Positions 7,997 to 15,204 of a stretch of DNA of 41,937 nucleotides are shown one piece after another. The position numbers and the translations under genes were made by a program. The DNA is from a virus. Location: the IMG/VR virus record IMGVR_UViG_3300032116_000456, positions 1-41,937 of that record. One strand, 5' to 3'. Under the pieces are notes generated by a model, which saw nothing but the letters and a program-made list of their open reading frames with translations, had not been told where the DNA came from and made no database searches. Each line of letters starts with the position of its first letter. The stretch's first letter is position 1.

Positions 7997-8532
7997 ACAT
8001 ATTCTACATCAGTGAAGACCCGTTCGAAGCCGCCCAGATGATGGTCGACAAGCACGTGGTCAAGATGATCCTCGAGTCGGCGCAGCTTCTATCGACCGCG
8101 CACCGTCTCATCGACGGCGAGGAATTCGTCGGTCAGTCTCTCTCCGGTCGCAAAGCAAAGCGCTGGCGTCTTCCAGACTTTCGCGACGCGGTCTTATATC
8201 AAGCCACGCACATCAACCACCCGTCGGCGGTCTGGTGTCGCGAGTCCCGCGAGAACTACAACTGGCTGTTCAGGCACTTCGCCGCGCTGATGGCCGAGTA
8301 TACCCATCGCTACGGTAAGCACCACAAGTGCGAGGGTCAGCTCGCTGAGTACTTGATGCAGTCACCAAACAACATCGCCAAGGGCGGCTTGACCAAGATG
8401 CCTTCGGCCATGGCCGACGAGTACAAGATCAGCGACGACCCGTTGACAAACTACAGAAACTATTATAAGATCGGTAAATCTAGAATGCATAGATGGACCA
8501 AACGCCAACCGCCGGAATGGATAGCAGCATGA
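7993..8532 (+). CDS. Conserved phage protein of the MNIFYISEDPFEAAQ family, unknown
   Basis: A 179-residue protein that I recognise as a family common in T4-like phages of cyanobacteria and alphaproteobacteria. Conserved features are the N-terminal MNIFYISEDPFEAAQMMVDK, the KHVVKMILESAQLL helix, a HINHPSAVWCRESRENYNWL block and a terminal YRNYYKIGK...PPEW. Several His, Trp and Arg residues in these blocks look like an active or nucleic-acid-binding site. Some databases link related proteins to pyrimidine-dimer glycosylases, but I see no clear match to T4 DenV, so function stays open. The GTG start overlaps the previous stop. Confidence 0.7.
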   Translation: MNIFYISEDPFEAAQMMVDKHVVKMILESAQLLSTAHRLIDGEEFVGQSLSGRKAKRWRLPDFRDAVLYQATHINHPSAVWCRESRENYNWLFRHFAALMAEYTHRYGKHHKCEGQLAEYLMQSPNNIAKGGLTKMPSAMADEYKISDDPLTNYRNYYKIGKSRMHRWTKRQPPEWIAA

Positions 8533-8930
8533 GCAAAGACTGGGTACACGACATCGCGATGATGCATGAGCACTACAAAGTGCATCCCGTCATCGAGAAC
8601 ATGGATAAAGAAACCCTTGAGAAGTTTCTCAAGTTCCGCATCAACTTCCTCAAAGAAGAACTCGACGAGCTTCGCGACGCTGAGAACGCCGAAGACGTCG
8701 TCGACGCGCTCATCGACCTCTGCGTCGTGGCGATCGGTACGCTTGACACCTTCAAGGTGGACTCACACAAAGCTTGGGACGCGGTTCTGGAAGCCAACAT
8801 GAACAAGAAGACCGGTGTCAAGGCGAGCCGCCCGAACCCGCTTGGACTTCCAGACCTGATCAAGCCGGAAGGCTGGGAGCCCCCAAGCCATTCAAACAAT
8901 TACGGTTTTTTAAGTAAAATCTTTGGTTGA
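8529..8930 (+). CDS. MazG/HisE-like NTP pyrophosphatase
   Basis: An all-alpha nucleoside triphosphate pyrophosphohydrolase. The metal-binding signature ExxE...ExxD is visible as EELDELRDAENAEDVVDALIDL (a run broken here only by naming), followed by a helix and an AWDAVLEANMNKKTG segment typical of the phosphoribosyl-ATP pyrophosphohydrolase-like phage proteins. In a phage that carries dCMP hydroxymethylase it could serve as the dCTPase (role of T4 gp56) that keeps dCTP out of the pool; this is inference. Start ATG 8529 forms an ATGA overlap with the previous gene; an in-frame ATG at 8493 would overlap it by 40 bases. Confidence 0.72.
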   Translation: MSKDWVHDIAMMHEHYKVHPVIENMDKETLEKFLKFRINFLKEELDELRDAENAEDVVDALIDLCVVAIGTLDTFKVDSHKAWDAVLEANMNKKTGVKASRPNPLGLPDLIKPEGWEPPSHSNNYGFLSKIFG

Positions 8931-8955
8931 CATTTTAATCTACTCATTGTATACT
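8927..8955 (+). promoter_or_regulatory. Consensus sigma-70-like promoter
   Basis: TTGACA (8927-8932), a 17-base spacer and TATACT (8950-8955). The -35 box overlaps the stop codon of the MazG-like gene. It opens the nucleotide-metabolism and DNA-modification operon that starts at 8997. Confidence 0.85.
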
Positions 8956-8996
8956 ATAAAAGTATCCTGCGCTGAGCGCTTAATTCGGAGAAAAAT

Positions 8997-9581
8997 ATGA
9001 GTGACCTTGCTACCTACGCCGACAAGATTTTGTCGGCTGAACCTGTAAAAGTCCAAAGAACAGAAGAGCTAAATAAAAAGTTCACGGATATAGCGAATGA
9101 GATTTATCGCTGTCCTTTTCGCAATAAGAATCGTCGTGAATTTAAGACTGTGTTTGAGTCCGTCGAAAAGATGGTCATTGAACACGCACTATCAAAGCTC
9201 ACTGGACTTGCGATGAACTGGCAATCTTTTGATCACACCAATCGTGATACATACGCTTGGGACGTGATTGATCTAGAAACTAAAAAAACTTTTGAGTGCA
9301 AGCGCTGGGCCGAGAAGTGGTTTTCATTCAACAATAAAGATATCTCAACGTTCACAAAAAACATCGACATCATCGACTACTTCGTGTCGGGCAAAGTGTT
9401 TCGCACGCCGTCTTTCTATACGGTGGCTTTTCACTTGGTAGCCGACGCGAAGTCGTTCGAGAAGTATGTTCGCCCATCACAGTACACAACAAAACTGTAC
9501 TACGATCACCACACGGCTATGAAGAAAGGTGACGCTTTCTTTCGTGACCACGTCTATTTTGAGAATGGAACAGCAGCATGA
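8997..9581 (+). CDS. Candidate PD-(D/E)XK nuclease-fold protein
   Basis: The first gene behind a consensus promoter, with CGGAGAAAAAT before its ATG. The 194-residue product has an early helix with Glu (MVIEHALSKLTG), then a strand-turn-strand WDVIDLETKKTFECKRW, in which D...ECK fits the D-x(n)-ExK active site of PD-(D/E)XK nucleases. Charged and aromatic residues follow. Such enzymes cut DNA or RNA or resolve junctions. No T4 gp49 (endonuclease VII) gene is visible here, so a junction or repair nuclease role is possible. This is a motif-level call; it could also be an inactive relative. Confidence 0.5.
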   Translation: MSDLATYADKILSAEPVKVQRTEELNKKFTDIANEIYRCPFRNKNRREFKTVFESVEKMVIEHALSKLTGLAMNWQSFDHTNRDTYAWDVIDLETKKTFECKRWAEKWFSFNNKDISTFTKNIDIIDYFVSGKVFRTPSFYTVAFHLVADAKSFEKYVRPSQYTTKLYYDHHTAMKKGDAFFRDHVYFENGTAA

Positions 9582-9943
9582 CAGACAAAGAATCCGTGAA
9601 AGTGCTTCAAGAGTGCATCGACCTGCAGCTCAAGAAGTCTCAAGACTATCAGAACCCGAACTCAAACGTGGTTCAAGCCATGCACTACCGCCGCGGCATC
9701 GATACGATCCACGACACGCTTCAAGGCAAGCTCTATCGCGCCCAATCGCTTCTTGAGTCCGGCCGCGCCGACCAAGCGAACTTCGAGTCGCTTGAGGACA
9801 CGTACAAAGATCTCATCAACTACGCTTCCTTCGCAGTGTCTTGGCTTCGCGGCAAGATCGAAGGCCAAGATCCCGAGCGCGACATCTTCAACAAGAAGCG
9901 CGAGCAGTCAAAGTACTATTACGAGAAAGATCGCAACAAATGA
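9578..9943 (+). CDS. Nmad1/DUF1599-like nucleotide-modification-associated protein
   Basis: A 121-residue helical protein with the pattern KKSQDYQNPNSNVVQAMHYR, then a DTIHDTLQGKLYRAQSLL segment and ESLEDTYKDLINYASFA. This matches, from memory, the Nmad1 (DUF1599) domain, a family named for its association with modified-nucleotide gene clusters. The acidic EDxxKDLxNY motif recalls the metal site of all-alpha NTP pyrophosphatases. Sitting directly before gp42 (4-base overlap), it is a second candidate for a nucleotide-pool enzyme in the hydroxymethylcytosine pathway. Confidence 0.6.
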   Translation: MTDKESVKVLQECIDLQLKKSQDYQNPNSNVVQAMHYRRGIDTIHDTLQGKLYRAQSLLESGRADQANFESLEDTYKDLINYASFAVSWLRGKIEGQDPERDIFNKKREQSKYYYEKDRNK

Positions 9944-10587
9944 TGACGATCGACGAGATACGACTTCGCTTCAAGTACGACTACGACCTCGAAGTCTTTG
10001 TGACCGATAAGTCAGGCGTCAGGATGCTCGAGATCATGAACGCCAGCTTCATCGCCGATCGACCGACGATCTTCGGCACGATCAACGAAGACTACGTCAA
10101 GCGCGAGCTTGAGTGGTACGAGTCTATGTCGCGCAACGTCAACGATATTCCCGGCGGGCCTCCGGCGATCTGGCAGCAGGTCGCGAGCGAGAGCGGTGAG
10201 ATCAACTCCAACTACGGTTGGTGCATCTGGTCGGACGCGAACTACGCACAGTACGACAACGTAGTCGCCGAGCTTCAAAAGAACCCAGAGTCTCGACGCG
10301 CGACCATGATCTACACACGCCCAAGTATGTGGCTCGACTACAATCGCGACGGCATGAGCGACTTCATGTGCACCAACACCGTGCAGTATATGATCCGACA
10401 CGATCGCCTGCACGCTCTCGTGTACATGCGTTCGAACGACGTCGTGTTCGGCTACAAGAACGATCGCGCTTGGCAGAAGCACGTGCTCGATCGCCTCTGC
10501 GATGAGCTCGGCTACGAGCCCGGAAACATCTACTGGAACGTCGCCTCGCTCCATGTGTATGAGAGGCACTTCGACCTTGTCCGGTAA
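9940..10587 (+). CDS. 42: dCMP hydroxymethylase (T4 gp42)
   Basis: Converts dCMP to 5-hydroxymethyl-dCMP using methylene-tetrahydrofolate. It is a thymidylate-synthase-fold protein with near-verbatim T4 gp42 blocks: INSNYGWCIWSDANYAQYD, IYTRPSMWLDYNRDGMSDFM, and MRSNDVVFGYKNDRAWQK. The nucleophile is Cys144 (in FMCTNTVQ). Asp175 occupies the place of the Asn that thymidylate synthases use for dUMP, which is the specificity switch to dCMP. At 215 residues it lacks about the last 25 residues of T4 gp42 (246). Two adjacent ATGs (9940, 9943) are possible starts. It overlaps the Nmad1-like gene by 4 bases and dCMP deaminase by 11. Confidence 0.95.
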   Translation: MMTIDEIRLRFKYDYDLEVFVTDKSGVRMLEIMNASFIADRPTIFGTINEDYVKRELEWYESMSRNVNDIPGGPPAIWQQVASESGEINSNYGWCIWSDANYAQYDNVVAELQKNPESRRATMIYTRPSMWLDYNRDGMSDFMCTNTVQYMIRHDRLHALVYMRSNDVVFGYKNDRAWQKHVLDRLCDELGYEPGNIYWNVASLHVYERHFDLVR

Positions 10588-11077
10588 GTGGATCGATAAG
10601 TACTTCAAGCTCGCTGAGCAGGTGTCGAGTTGGTCGAAAGACCCAAGCACCAAGGTCGGTGCGATCGCCGTCGGCGCGAAGGGTCAGATCCTGTCGCAGG
10701 GATACAACGGGTTCCCACGCGGGATCGAGGACAGTGAAGCTCGGCTGAGCGATCGCGGACAGAAGTATAAGTTCGTGGTCCACGCCGAGCAGAACTGCAT
10801 CTACAACGCGACGCTGAACGGGGTCAGCCTGTCAGACGCCGATATGTACATCTGGGGACTTCCTCTCTGCTCGGAGTGCGCGAAGGGTGTCATCCAAGTG
10901 GGCGTCAAGCGCGTCTTCATGTGCTACCCTTCTGAGATCCCAAGTAAATGGAGCGACTCGTTCGAGCTGACGGCCGCTATGTTGAATGAAGCTAAAGTTG
11001 AGTGGAAGTGCTATGAATCGAGTCTTAGTAGTAGGTATGAACCCGTCGAACACTCCGGGAACGACGACGGGCGTTGA
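10577..11077 (+). CDS. cd: dCMP deaminase
   Basis: Deaminates dCMP to dUMP for dTMP synthesis; in T4 it is part of the dNTP-synthesising complex with gp42. Conserved blocks are STKVGAIAV, GYNGFPRG, the zinc and catalytic HAE (69-71) and the PLCSEC zinc motif (Cys98, Cys101). The start is set at TTG 10577 because GAGAGG (10561-10566) lies 10 bases upstream; ATG 10559 is in frame but without such a site. A TTG start and 11-base overlap with gp42 suggest coupled translation. At 166 residues it is shorter than T4 Cd (193). Confidence 0.92.
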   Translation: MSGKWIDKYFKLAEQVSSWSKDPSTKVGAIAVGAKGQILSQGYNGFPRGIEDSEARLSDRGQKYKFVVHAEQNCIYNATLNGVSLSDADMYIWGLPLCSECAKGVIQVGVKRVFMCYPSEIPSKWSDSFELTAAMLNEAKVEWKCYESSLSSRYEPVEHSGNDDGR

Positions 11078-11390
11078 GCGCAAGAACTCAACGTTCGATC
11101 GCCTGCACAAGTGGTTCGATCACGCCGGCGTTCACTACTTCTCTTTCGTAAATACAACCGACAAGCGCGGTGAGATCAAGCCGGTCGACATCGACTGGGA
11201 TACACTCAAGCTGTGTCTCAAAGGTCACACCAAGATTATTGCACTCGGCGGCTTCGCCTCGACGGCGCTTGGCAGGCTAAATATAGAACACTACACTTTG
11301 CCGCACCCGTCACCTCGCAACAGGAAGTTCAACGACGCGGCCTATGAACCAATGGTCATGGAAGACTTGAGAAGGTACGTTACAAAATGA
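11013..11390 (+). CDS. Uracil-DNA-glycosylase-superfamily-like protein
   Basis: A compact 125-residue protein. It opens with VLVVGMNPSNTPG (5-16), equivalent to the substrate-binding motif of family 4/5 uracil-DNA glycosylases, has an IIALGGFASTALG strand-loop (75-87), and ends with HPSPRN (98-103), equivalent to the HPSxxN motif. It lacks the iron-sulphur cysteines of family 4 and is much smaller than usual. It could excise a base or only bind a nucleotide. Its place between dCMP deaminase and the glucosyltransferase (4-base overlap) suggests a role in cytosine or uracil quality control. Confidence 0.6.
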   Translation: MNRVLVVGMNPSNTPGTTTGVERKNSTFDRLHKWFDHAGVHYFSFVNTTDKRGEIKPVDIDWDTLKLCLKGHTKIIALGGFASTALGRLNIEHYTLPHPSPRNRKFNDAAYEPMVMEDLRRYVTK

Positions 11391-12619
11391 AAGTTGCGAT
11401 TCTCATGGGACGCGGCATCGAGGGATGCGGCGTCTCTAAGTTTACTATCGAGATGGCGAAGTACCTGCAGAAGCACGGTCACGAATACGTCGTCATCGCG
11501 GCCAAGGACAAGACTTGGTCGCGAAAGAACTCTCATGAGATGCCCAACCTCATGTACATCAAGTTCGCCGAGGACGGCGCGGTCGATCACGTTGCCGACG
11601 CCTGCAACACCTGCGACTTGGTCGTCATCAACTCGCTGCCTCCGTTCGCCTACAAGAAGAACTTGAACTACGACGTCAAGGTCGCTGAGAACTTCCGCAA
11701 GATACTGCAGAAGATCCAAGCGCCTACGGTGTTGTTTCAACACGACCATAATAAGATCTCAATCACGCGCAACGACTGCCTTAAGGAATCTATCGAGAAG
11801 TCGAAGGCTCTGTTCGCCCACTCACCGACCGGCGACTTCGCGACGGTAGTCGAGTCGCTGTCTGAAGTCGGCGGGGTGTTAGGGTTCTTTGGCGCTGAGC
11901 CTGTGAAGCGTGAGATCTTAAACTTCCAGCCCGGGATGTATTTCGACGAGGTGCGCAAGAAGTACTGGAAACCCATCGAGCAGACGGACAAGATGTGTCA
12001 CCGTTGGATCGGCCGCATGGCGCTGTGGAAGGGTCCGCGACTGATGTTCGACTTCCATGAGAAGCACCTGCGCAAGATGAACGCGCTGACGATCCTCGAG
12101 GGCATGGAGAAGTCGCTGGCTTTCGTCGAGATCAAGCAGAAGTACTCATTCCAGTACTTCAACACCGAGAACCCCGACAACGTCGACTTTACTAAATACT
12201 ACGGCGACACCGCGACAGTGTTCTCATTCTACAAGAACCATGAGCTGCTCGAGCGCCTCTCAAAGTCGGGATACGGGTACCAGCTCTCGCTTCTGGACTC
12301 AAGGTACATCAAGCGATCGATCGAGTACACACACTGCGAGGTCGCCGCCGCCGGAGCGATTCCAGTCTTTCATCGCGGATACGGCGAAGCCTGCACGCAT
12401 CGAGTCCTCGGCAAGCCCTTGACAGAATGCGCCGACAGTGGTACAATCTGGCTATCAAACGACAACATGGAGCAGTGTGCTGATTTGATCGCGACGCTCA
12501 ACACAGACGACGGCCTTCGCGACGAGTATCGCGAGAAGGCCTATGAGTTCTATAAATCACACCAAGACGCAGACGCTGTCTTCGACGAAGCGTTCAAACT
12601 GATCGGAGAGGCGAAATGA
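11387..12619 (+). CDS. agt: DNA alpha-glucosyltransferase (T4 Agt-like)
   Basis: Transfers glucose from UDP-glucose to 5-hydroxymethylcytosine in DNA with alpha linkage, protecting phage DNA from host nucleases. The 410-residue protein matches T4 Agt (400 residues) over its length: MGRGIEGCGVSKF (T4 MARGLEGCGVTKF), AAKDKTWSRKNSHE, FQHDHNKISITRN, HRWIGRMALWKGPRLMFDFH (T4 NRWIGRTTTWKGFYQMFDFH), LSKSGYGYQLSLLD, and RSIEYTHCEVAAAGAIPVF. It has the two-domain GT-B layout. GAGAAGG precedes the start. It overlaps the C5-methyltransferase gene downstream by 4 bases. Confidence 0.96.
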   Translation: MKVAILMGRGIEGCGVSKFTIEMAKYLQKHGHEYVVIAAKDKTWSRKNSHEMPNLMYIKFAEDGAVDHVADACNTCDLVVINSLPPFAYKKNLNYDVKVAENFRKILQKIQAPTVLFQHDHNKISITRNDCLKESIEKSKALFAHSPTGDFATVVESLSEVGGVLGFFGAEPVKREILNFQPGMYFDEVRKKYWKPIEQTDKMCHRWIGRMALWKGPRLMFDFHEKHLRKMNALTILEGMEKSLAFVEIKQKYSFQYFNTENPDNVDFTKYYGDTATVFSFYKNHELLERLSKSGYGYQLSLLDSRYIKRSIEYTHCEVAAAGAIPVFHRGYGEACTHRVLGKPLTECADSGTIWLSNDNMEQCADLIATLNTDDGLRDEYREKAYEFYKSHQDADAVFDEAFKLIGEAK

Positions 12620-13812
12620 AGCACGCAACAATCGTACCGCTCATAGGCGGTGAGACCCTAGGCTCTGAAAAAGCTTTCGGAAGCCGCCCAGTCTGGCTCG
12701 CTTCGTATGAAGCGTTTCAGGCAAACGACAGCCACCTGCTTAACTACTACAACAACGAGGTTCCGTATCACCTGATCGACAAGGGAAGCTTCCCAACCGA
12801 GAAGGTCGACGTCATCAGCACAGTGTGTCCATGCGCCGGCCTGTCGCAGCTGTCGCACGGCTTCGGCGACCACAACCCGAACAACAAGTGGATGATCGAG
12901 ACGGCGAAGTACGTGCTCGGCGAGCTTAAGCCCGAGGTGTTCTGGGGTGAGAACGCCCCAGGATTCGCAGGCAAGATCGGTGAGAACGTTCGCAACCAAG
13001 TGCGCCAGATCGGTCTCGACAACGGATACAGCATGACGGTCTACCGCACGCGCTCGCTCCTTCACGGGGTGGCGCAGGTGCGCGAGCGAGCTTTCTACTT
13101 CTTCTGGCGCGGCGACAAGGTTCCCGTGTTGAACTTCTACCAGCGCGAGCGTCCGACGATTGAGGACACGATACTCAGCGTCACGTCTAACTTCCAGATG
13201 GATCCGATCAATCCAAAGACTCCGTCGAAGGACGATCCCTACTACCGCTTCATCCTTGAGCACATACACGGAGGCGTGAGTCATCGCGACTTCTGTAAGA
13301 ACGTCGAGCCCGCCAAAGCGCGCGGACAGGACGTCTTATCATATATAGAACGCGTGGGCGTCGACTACGACGAGGTCGCCGAGTGGATGGGAGCCAACGG
13401 CTATCCCAAAGAAGTTGAGAAGTGCAAGGGTCGCAAGGCCAAGATTGCGGCCGGCGGAAACATCATGCGCCGCGGAACCATAGTCCCACGAGACTACATC
13501 GGCGCGTTCGTCGGTCACTACCCAATGATGCTGACGCATCCCGTCGAAGACCGCTACATAACATACAGGGAAGCCATGACGATCATGGGACTCCCGCAAG
13601 ACTTTGAGCTGCTCAACCCAAAGAAGAGCGCGAACCACATCTGTCAAAATGTACCAGTGAGCACCGCACATGACATGGCAACCGAAGTCCGTGAATATCT
13701 TGAAGGAAAGCGAGAACTCGTATCGTCTCGTCTCGCTTTCCAATACAACTTCTCTAGAACAAATGAGTTTACTGATGAACGAACAACCTCTGCGCTCGAT
13801 GCCTTCTTCTGA
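12616..13812 (+). CDS. C5-cytosine DNA methyltransferase homologue
   Basis: Has the ordered motifs of C5-cytosine methyltransferases: a degenerate motif I (IGGETLGSEKAFG, 10-22), motif IV with the catalytic Cys in CPCAGLS (Pro72-Cys73), motif VI as ENAP (112-115) in place of the usual ENV, motif VIII QVRER (154-158), a long variable target region, then motif IX-like YITYREAMTIMGLPQDF and motif X-like CQNVPVSTAHDMA. So it probably flips and attacks a cytosine C5 in DNA. What it does in a phage predicted to carry glucosyl-hydroxymethylcytosine is unclear. GGAGAGG is a strong RBS, and it is coupled to agt by a 4-base overlap. Confidence 0.85.
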   Translation: MKHATIVPLIGGETLGSEKAFGSRPVWLASYEAFQANDSHLLNYYNNEVPYHLIDKGSFPTEKVDVISTVCPCAGLSQLSHGFGDHNPNNKWMIETAKYVLGELKPEVFWGENAPGFAGKIGENVRNQVRQIGLDNGYSMTVYRTRSLLHGVAQVRERAFYFFWRGDKVPVLNFYQRERPTIEDTILSVTSNFQMDPINPKTPSKDDPYYRFILEHIHGGVSHRDFCKNVEPAKARGQDVLSYIERVGVDYDEVAEWMGANGYPKEVEKCKGRKAKIAAGGNIMRRGTIVPRDYIGAFVGHYPMMLTHPVEDRYITYREAMTIMGLPQDFELLNPKKSANHICQNVPVSTAHDMATEVREYLEGKRELVSSRLAFQYNFSRTNEFTDERTTSALDAFF

Positions 13813-14134
13813 GCTTAAGCACCTTGGGCTGGAAGATGTCGTGGTGAAAAAAAAGGACTACAAGTACAACGAAGACCTGTACATTTCAGAAATCGCGGAT
13901 TATATTGGTAAGACATACGGTGAGCACTACTCGCGGAACAAGTTCCAAGCGACTGAGTTCATCATAGATTCCGGTCACGGCACCGGCTTCTGCGTCGGCA
14001 ACGTCCTAAAGTACGCGCAGCGCTATGGGCGCAAGGGCTCACCGGACGACTGGAGGAAAGACCTCATGAAGGTGATCCACTACGCGATCATCCAGCTTCA
14101 CGTTCACGATACAACCTACGAGGACGACAAGTGA
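13775..14134 (+). CDS. DUF3310-like phage protein
   Basis: The C-terminal half has the DUF3310 (SaV-like) pattern: FIIDSGHGTGFCVGNVLKYA, QRYGRKG, then WRKDLMKVIHYAIIQL. The family is frequent in tailed phages near nucleotide and DNA-modification genes; function unknown. The protein is soluble, with no membrane segment. The start is uncertain because the reading frame is open back into the methyltransferase gene: ATG 13775 is preferred (37-base overlap), with ATG 13763 or 13799 possible. It ends in a GTGA overlap with the next gene. Confidence 0.68.
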   Translation: MNEQPLRSMPSSELKHLGLEDVVVKKKDYKYNEDLYISEIADYIGKTYGEHYSRNKFQATEFIIDSGHGTGFCVGNVLKYAQRYGRKGSPDDWRKDLMKVIHYAIIQLHVHDTTYEDDK

Positions 14135-14319
14135 ACAAGTTTCTACAATATGTAAAGCATTCAAACATACACGTGTCGCTTAGCTTGAATCCGTTCAAGT
14201 GGCGCGTTATTATTGATTGTTCTAGACGCAGCGATATGGATCCTGGGCTGTTGCTAGATTTTCTAATGATTTTAGGTCCACTAAAGATTGCAATGATCAT
14301 CGATGACGGGAGTTGGTAA
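14131..14319 (+). CDS. Small conserved phage protein (62 aa), unknown
   Basis: Product starts MNKFLQYVKHSNIHVSLSLN and continues with a strand-rich PFKWRVIIDCSRRSD, then a hydrophobic LLLDFLMILGPLKIAMIIDDG. The HVSLSLNPFKWRV pattern recalls short phage proteins annotated as hypothetical in many siphoviruses and myoviruses. GTG start overlaps the previous stop (GTGA), with GAGGAC upstream. It stops just before the glycosyltransferase gene. A beta-sheet core is more likely than a membrane helix, because charged residues interrupt the hydrophobic stretch. Confidence 0.6.
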   Translation: MNKFLQYVKHSNIHVSLSLNPFKWRVIIDCSRRSDMDPGLLLDFLMILGPLKIAMIIDDGSW

Positions 14320-14321
14320 CG

Positions 14322-15188
14322 ATGGAAATCCAGATTAAAGTTGAAGAGCTGCAGAAGAAGAAACTCTTCGTGGCTACACCTATGTACGGCGGACAGTGTA
14401 ACGGCATGTACGCCCGCTCGATGTGTGACCTCACTGCCATGTGCTTGAAGTACGGCATCGAGATGCGCTCATACTTCTTGTTCAATGAGTCGCTCATCAC
14501 TCGAGCCAGAAACTATTGTGTTGACGAATTCCTGCGCTCGGGTTATACTCACCTTATGTTCGTCGACTCGGACATCGGATTCAATCCCCAAGACGTGCTC
14601 GCTCTTCTCGCTCTCCAGACCGACGAGTCTCCATACGACATCATCGGCGGTGCGTACCCGAAGAAGTGCATCACTTGGGAAAAGATCAAGATGGCCGTCG
14701 ATAAGGGAGTCGCGGATCAGAACCCAGCGCTTCTTGAAGACTTCGTCGGCGACTTCGTCTTCAACCCAGTGATGGAGAAGGGCGAAGCTTCCAAGTCGAT
14801 CAAGCTCGACGAGCCGGCGGAAGTGCTTGAGATCGGTACTGGCTTCATGATGGTTCGCCGCGCGACCTTCGAGGAGTACGTCAAGAAGTACCCAAACATC
14901 ATGTACAAGCCCGACCACGTCCGCACCGCTGAGTTCGACGGCACGCGCCGCATCGGCATGTACTTCCAAGCCGAGGTCGACCCTGAGTCCGAGCGCTACT
15001 TGTCGGAAGACTACCTCTTCTGTCAGAACTCACGCAAGGCCGGAATGAAGGTTTGGCTCTGCCCATGGATGCACCTGCAGCACGCAGGCTTCTACACCTT
15101 CGGCGGCAAGCTCGCGGCTTTGGCATCTATCGGTGCCTCCGCGACGGCAGACCCCGCACAGATCGCCGCAACAAAAGCAAAGAAGTGA
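14322..15188 (+). CDS. GT-A-type glycosyltransferase-like protein
   Basis: A 288-residue protein with a family 2-like nucleotide-sugar fold: KLFVATPMYGGQCNGMYARS at the N-terminus, then THLMFVDSDIGFNPQDVLALL, where DSD is the metal-binding DxD motif, YDIIGGAYPKK, and an EDYLFCQNSRKAG acceptor-site segment. Similar proteins occur in many T4-like cyanophages and pelagiphages. It may glycosylate DNA, virion protein or host surface; position just after the DNA-modification block makes DNA or nucleotide sugar chemistry possible, but not shown. The start is ATG 14322 (GGGAG 10-14 bases upstream); TTG 14313 is also in frame. Confidence 0.75.
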   Translation: MEIQIKVEELQKKKLFVATPMYGGQCNGMYARSMCDLTAMCLKYGIEMRSYFLFNESLITRARNYCVDEFLRSGYTHLMFVDSDIGFNPQDVLALLALQTDESPYDIIGGAYPKKCITWEKIKMAVDKGVADQNPALLEDFVGDFVFNPVMEKGEASKSIKLDEPAEVLEIGTGFMMVRRATFEEYVKKYPNIMYKPDHVRTAEFDGTRRIGMYFQAEVDPESERYLSEDYLFCQNSRKAGMKVWLCPWMHLQHAGFYTFGGKLAALASIGASATADPAQIAATKAKK

Positions 15189-15204
15189 TTGGAGACTATA
15201 CATT

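Noticed and set aside
12616-13812. Thymidylate-synthase or restriction-modification system at the C5-methyltransferase
   Set aside because: No restriction endonuclease partner is adjacent and motifs are of a C5-methyltransferase, so a restriction-modification system is not supported.
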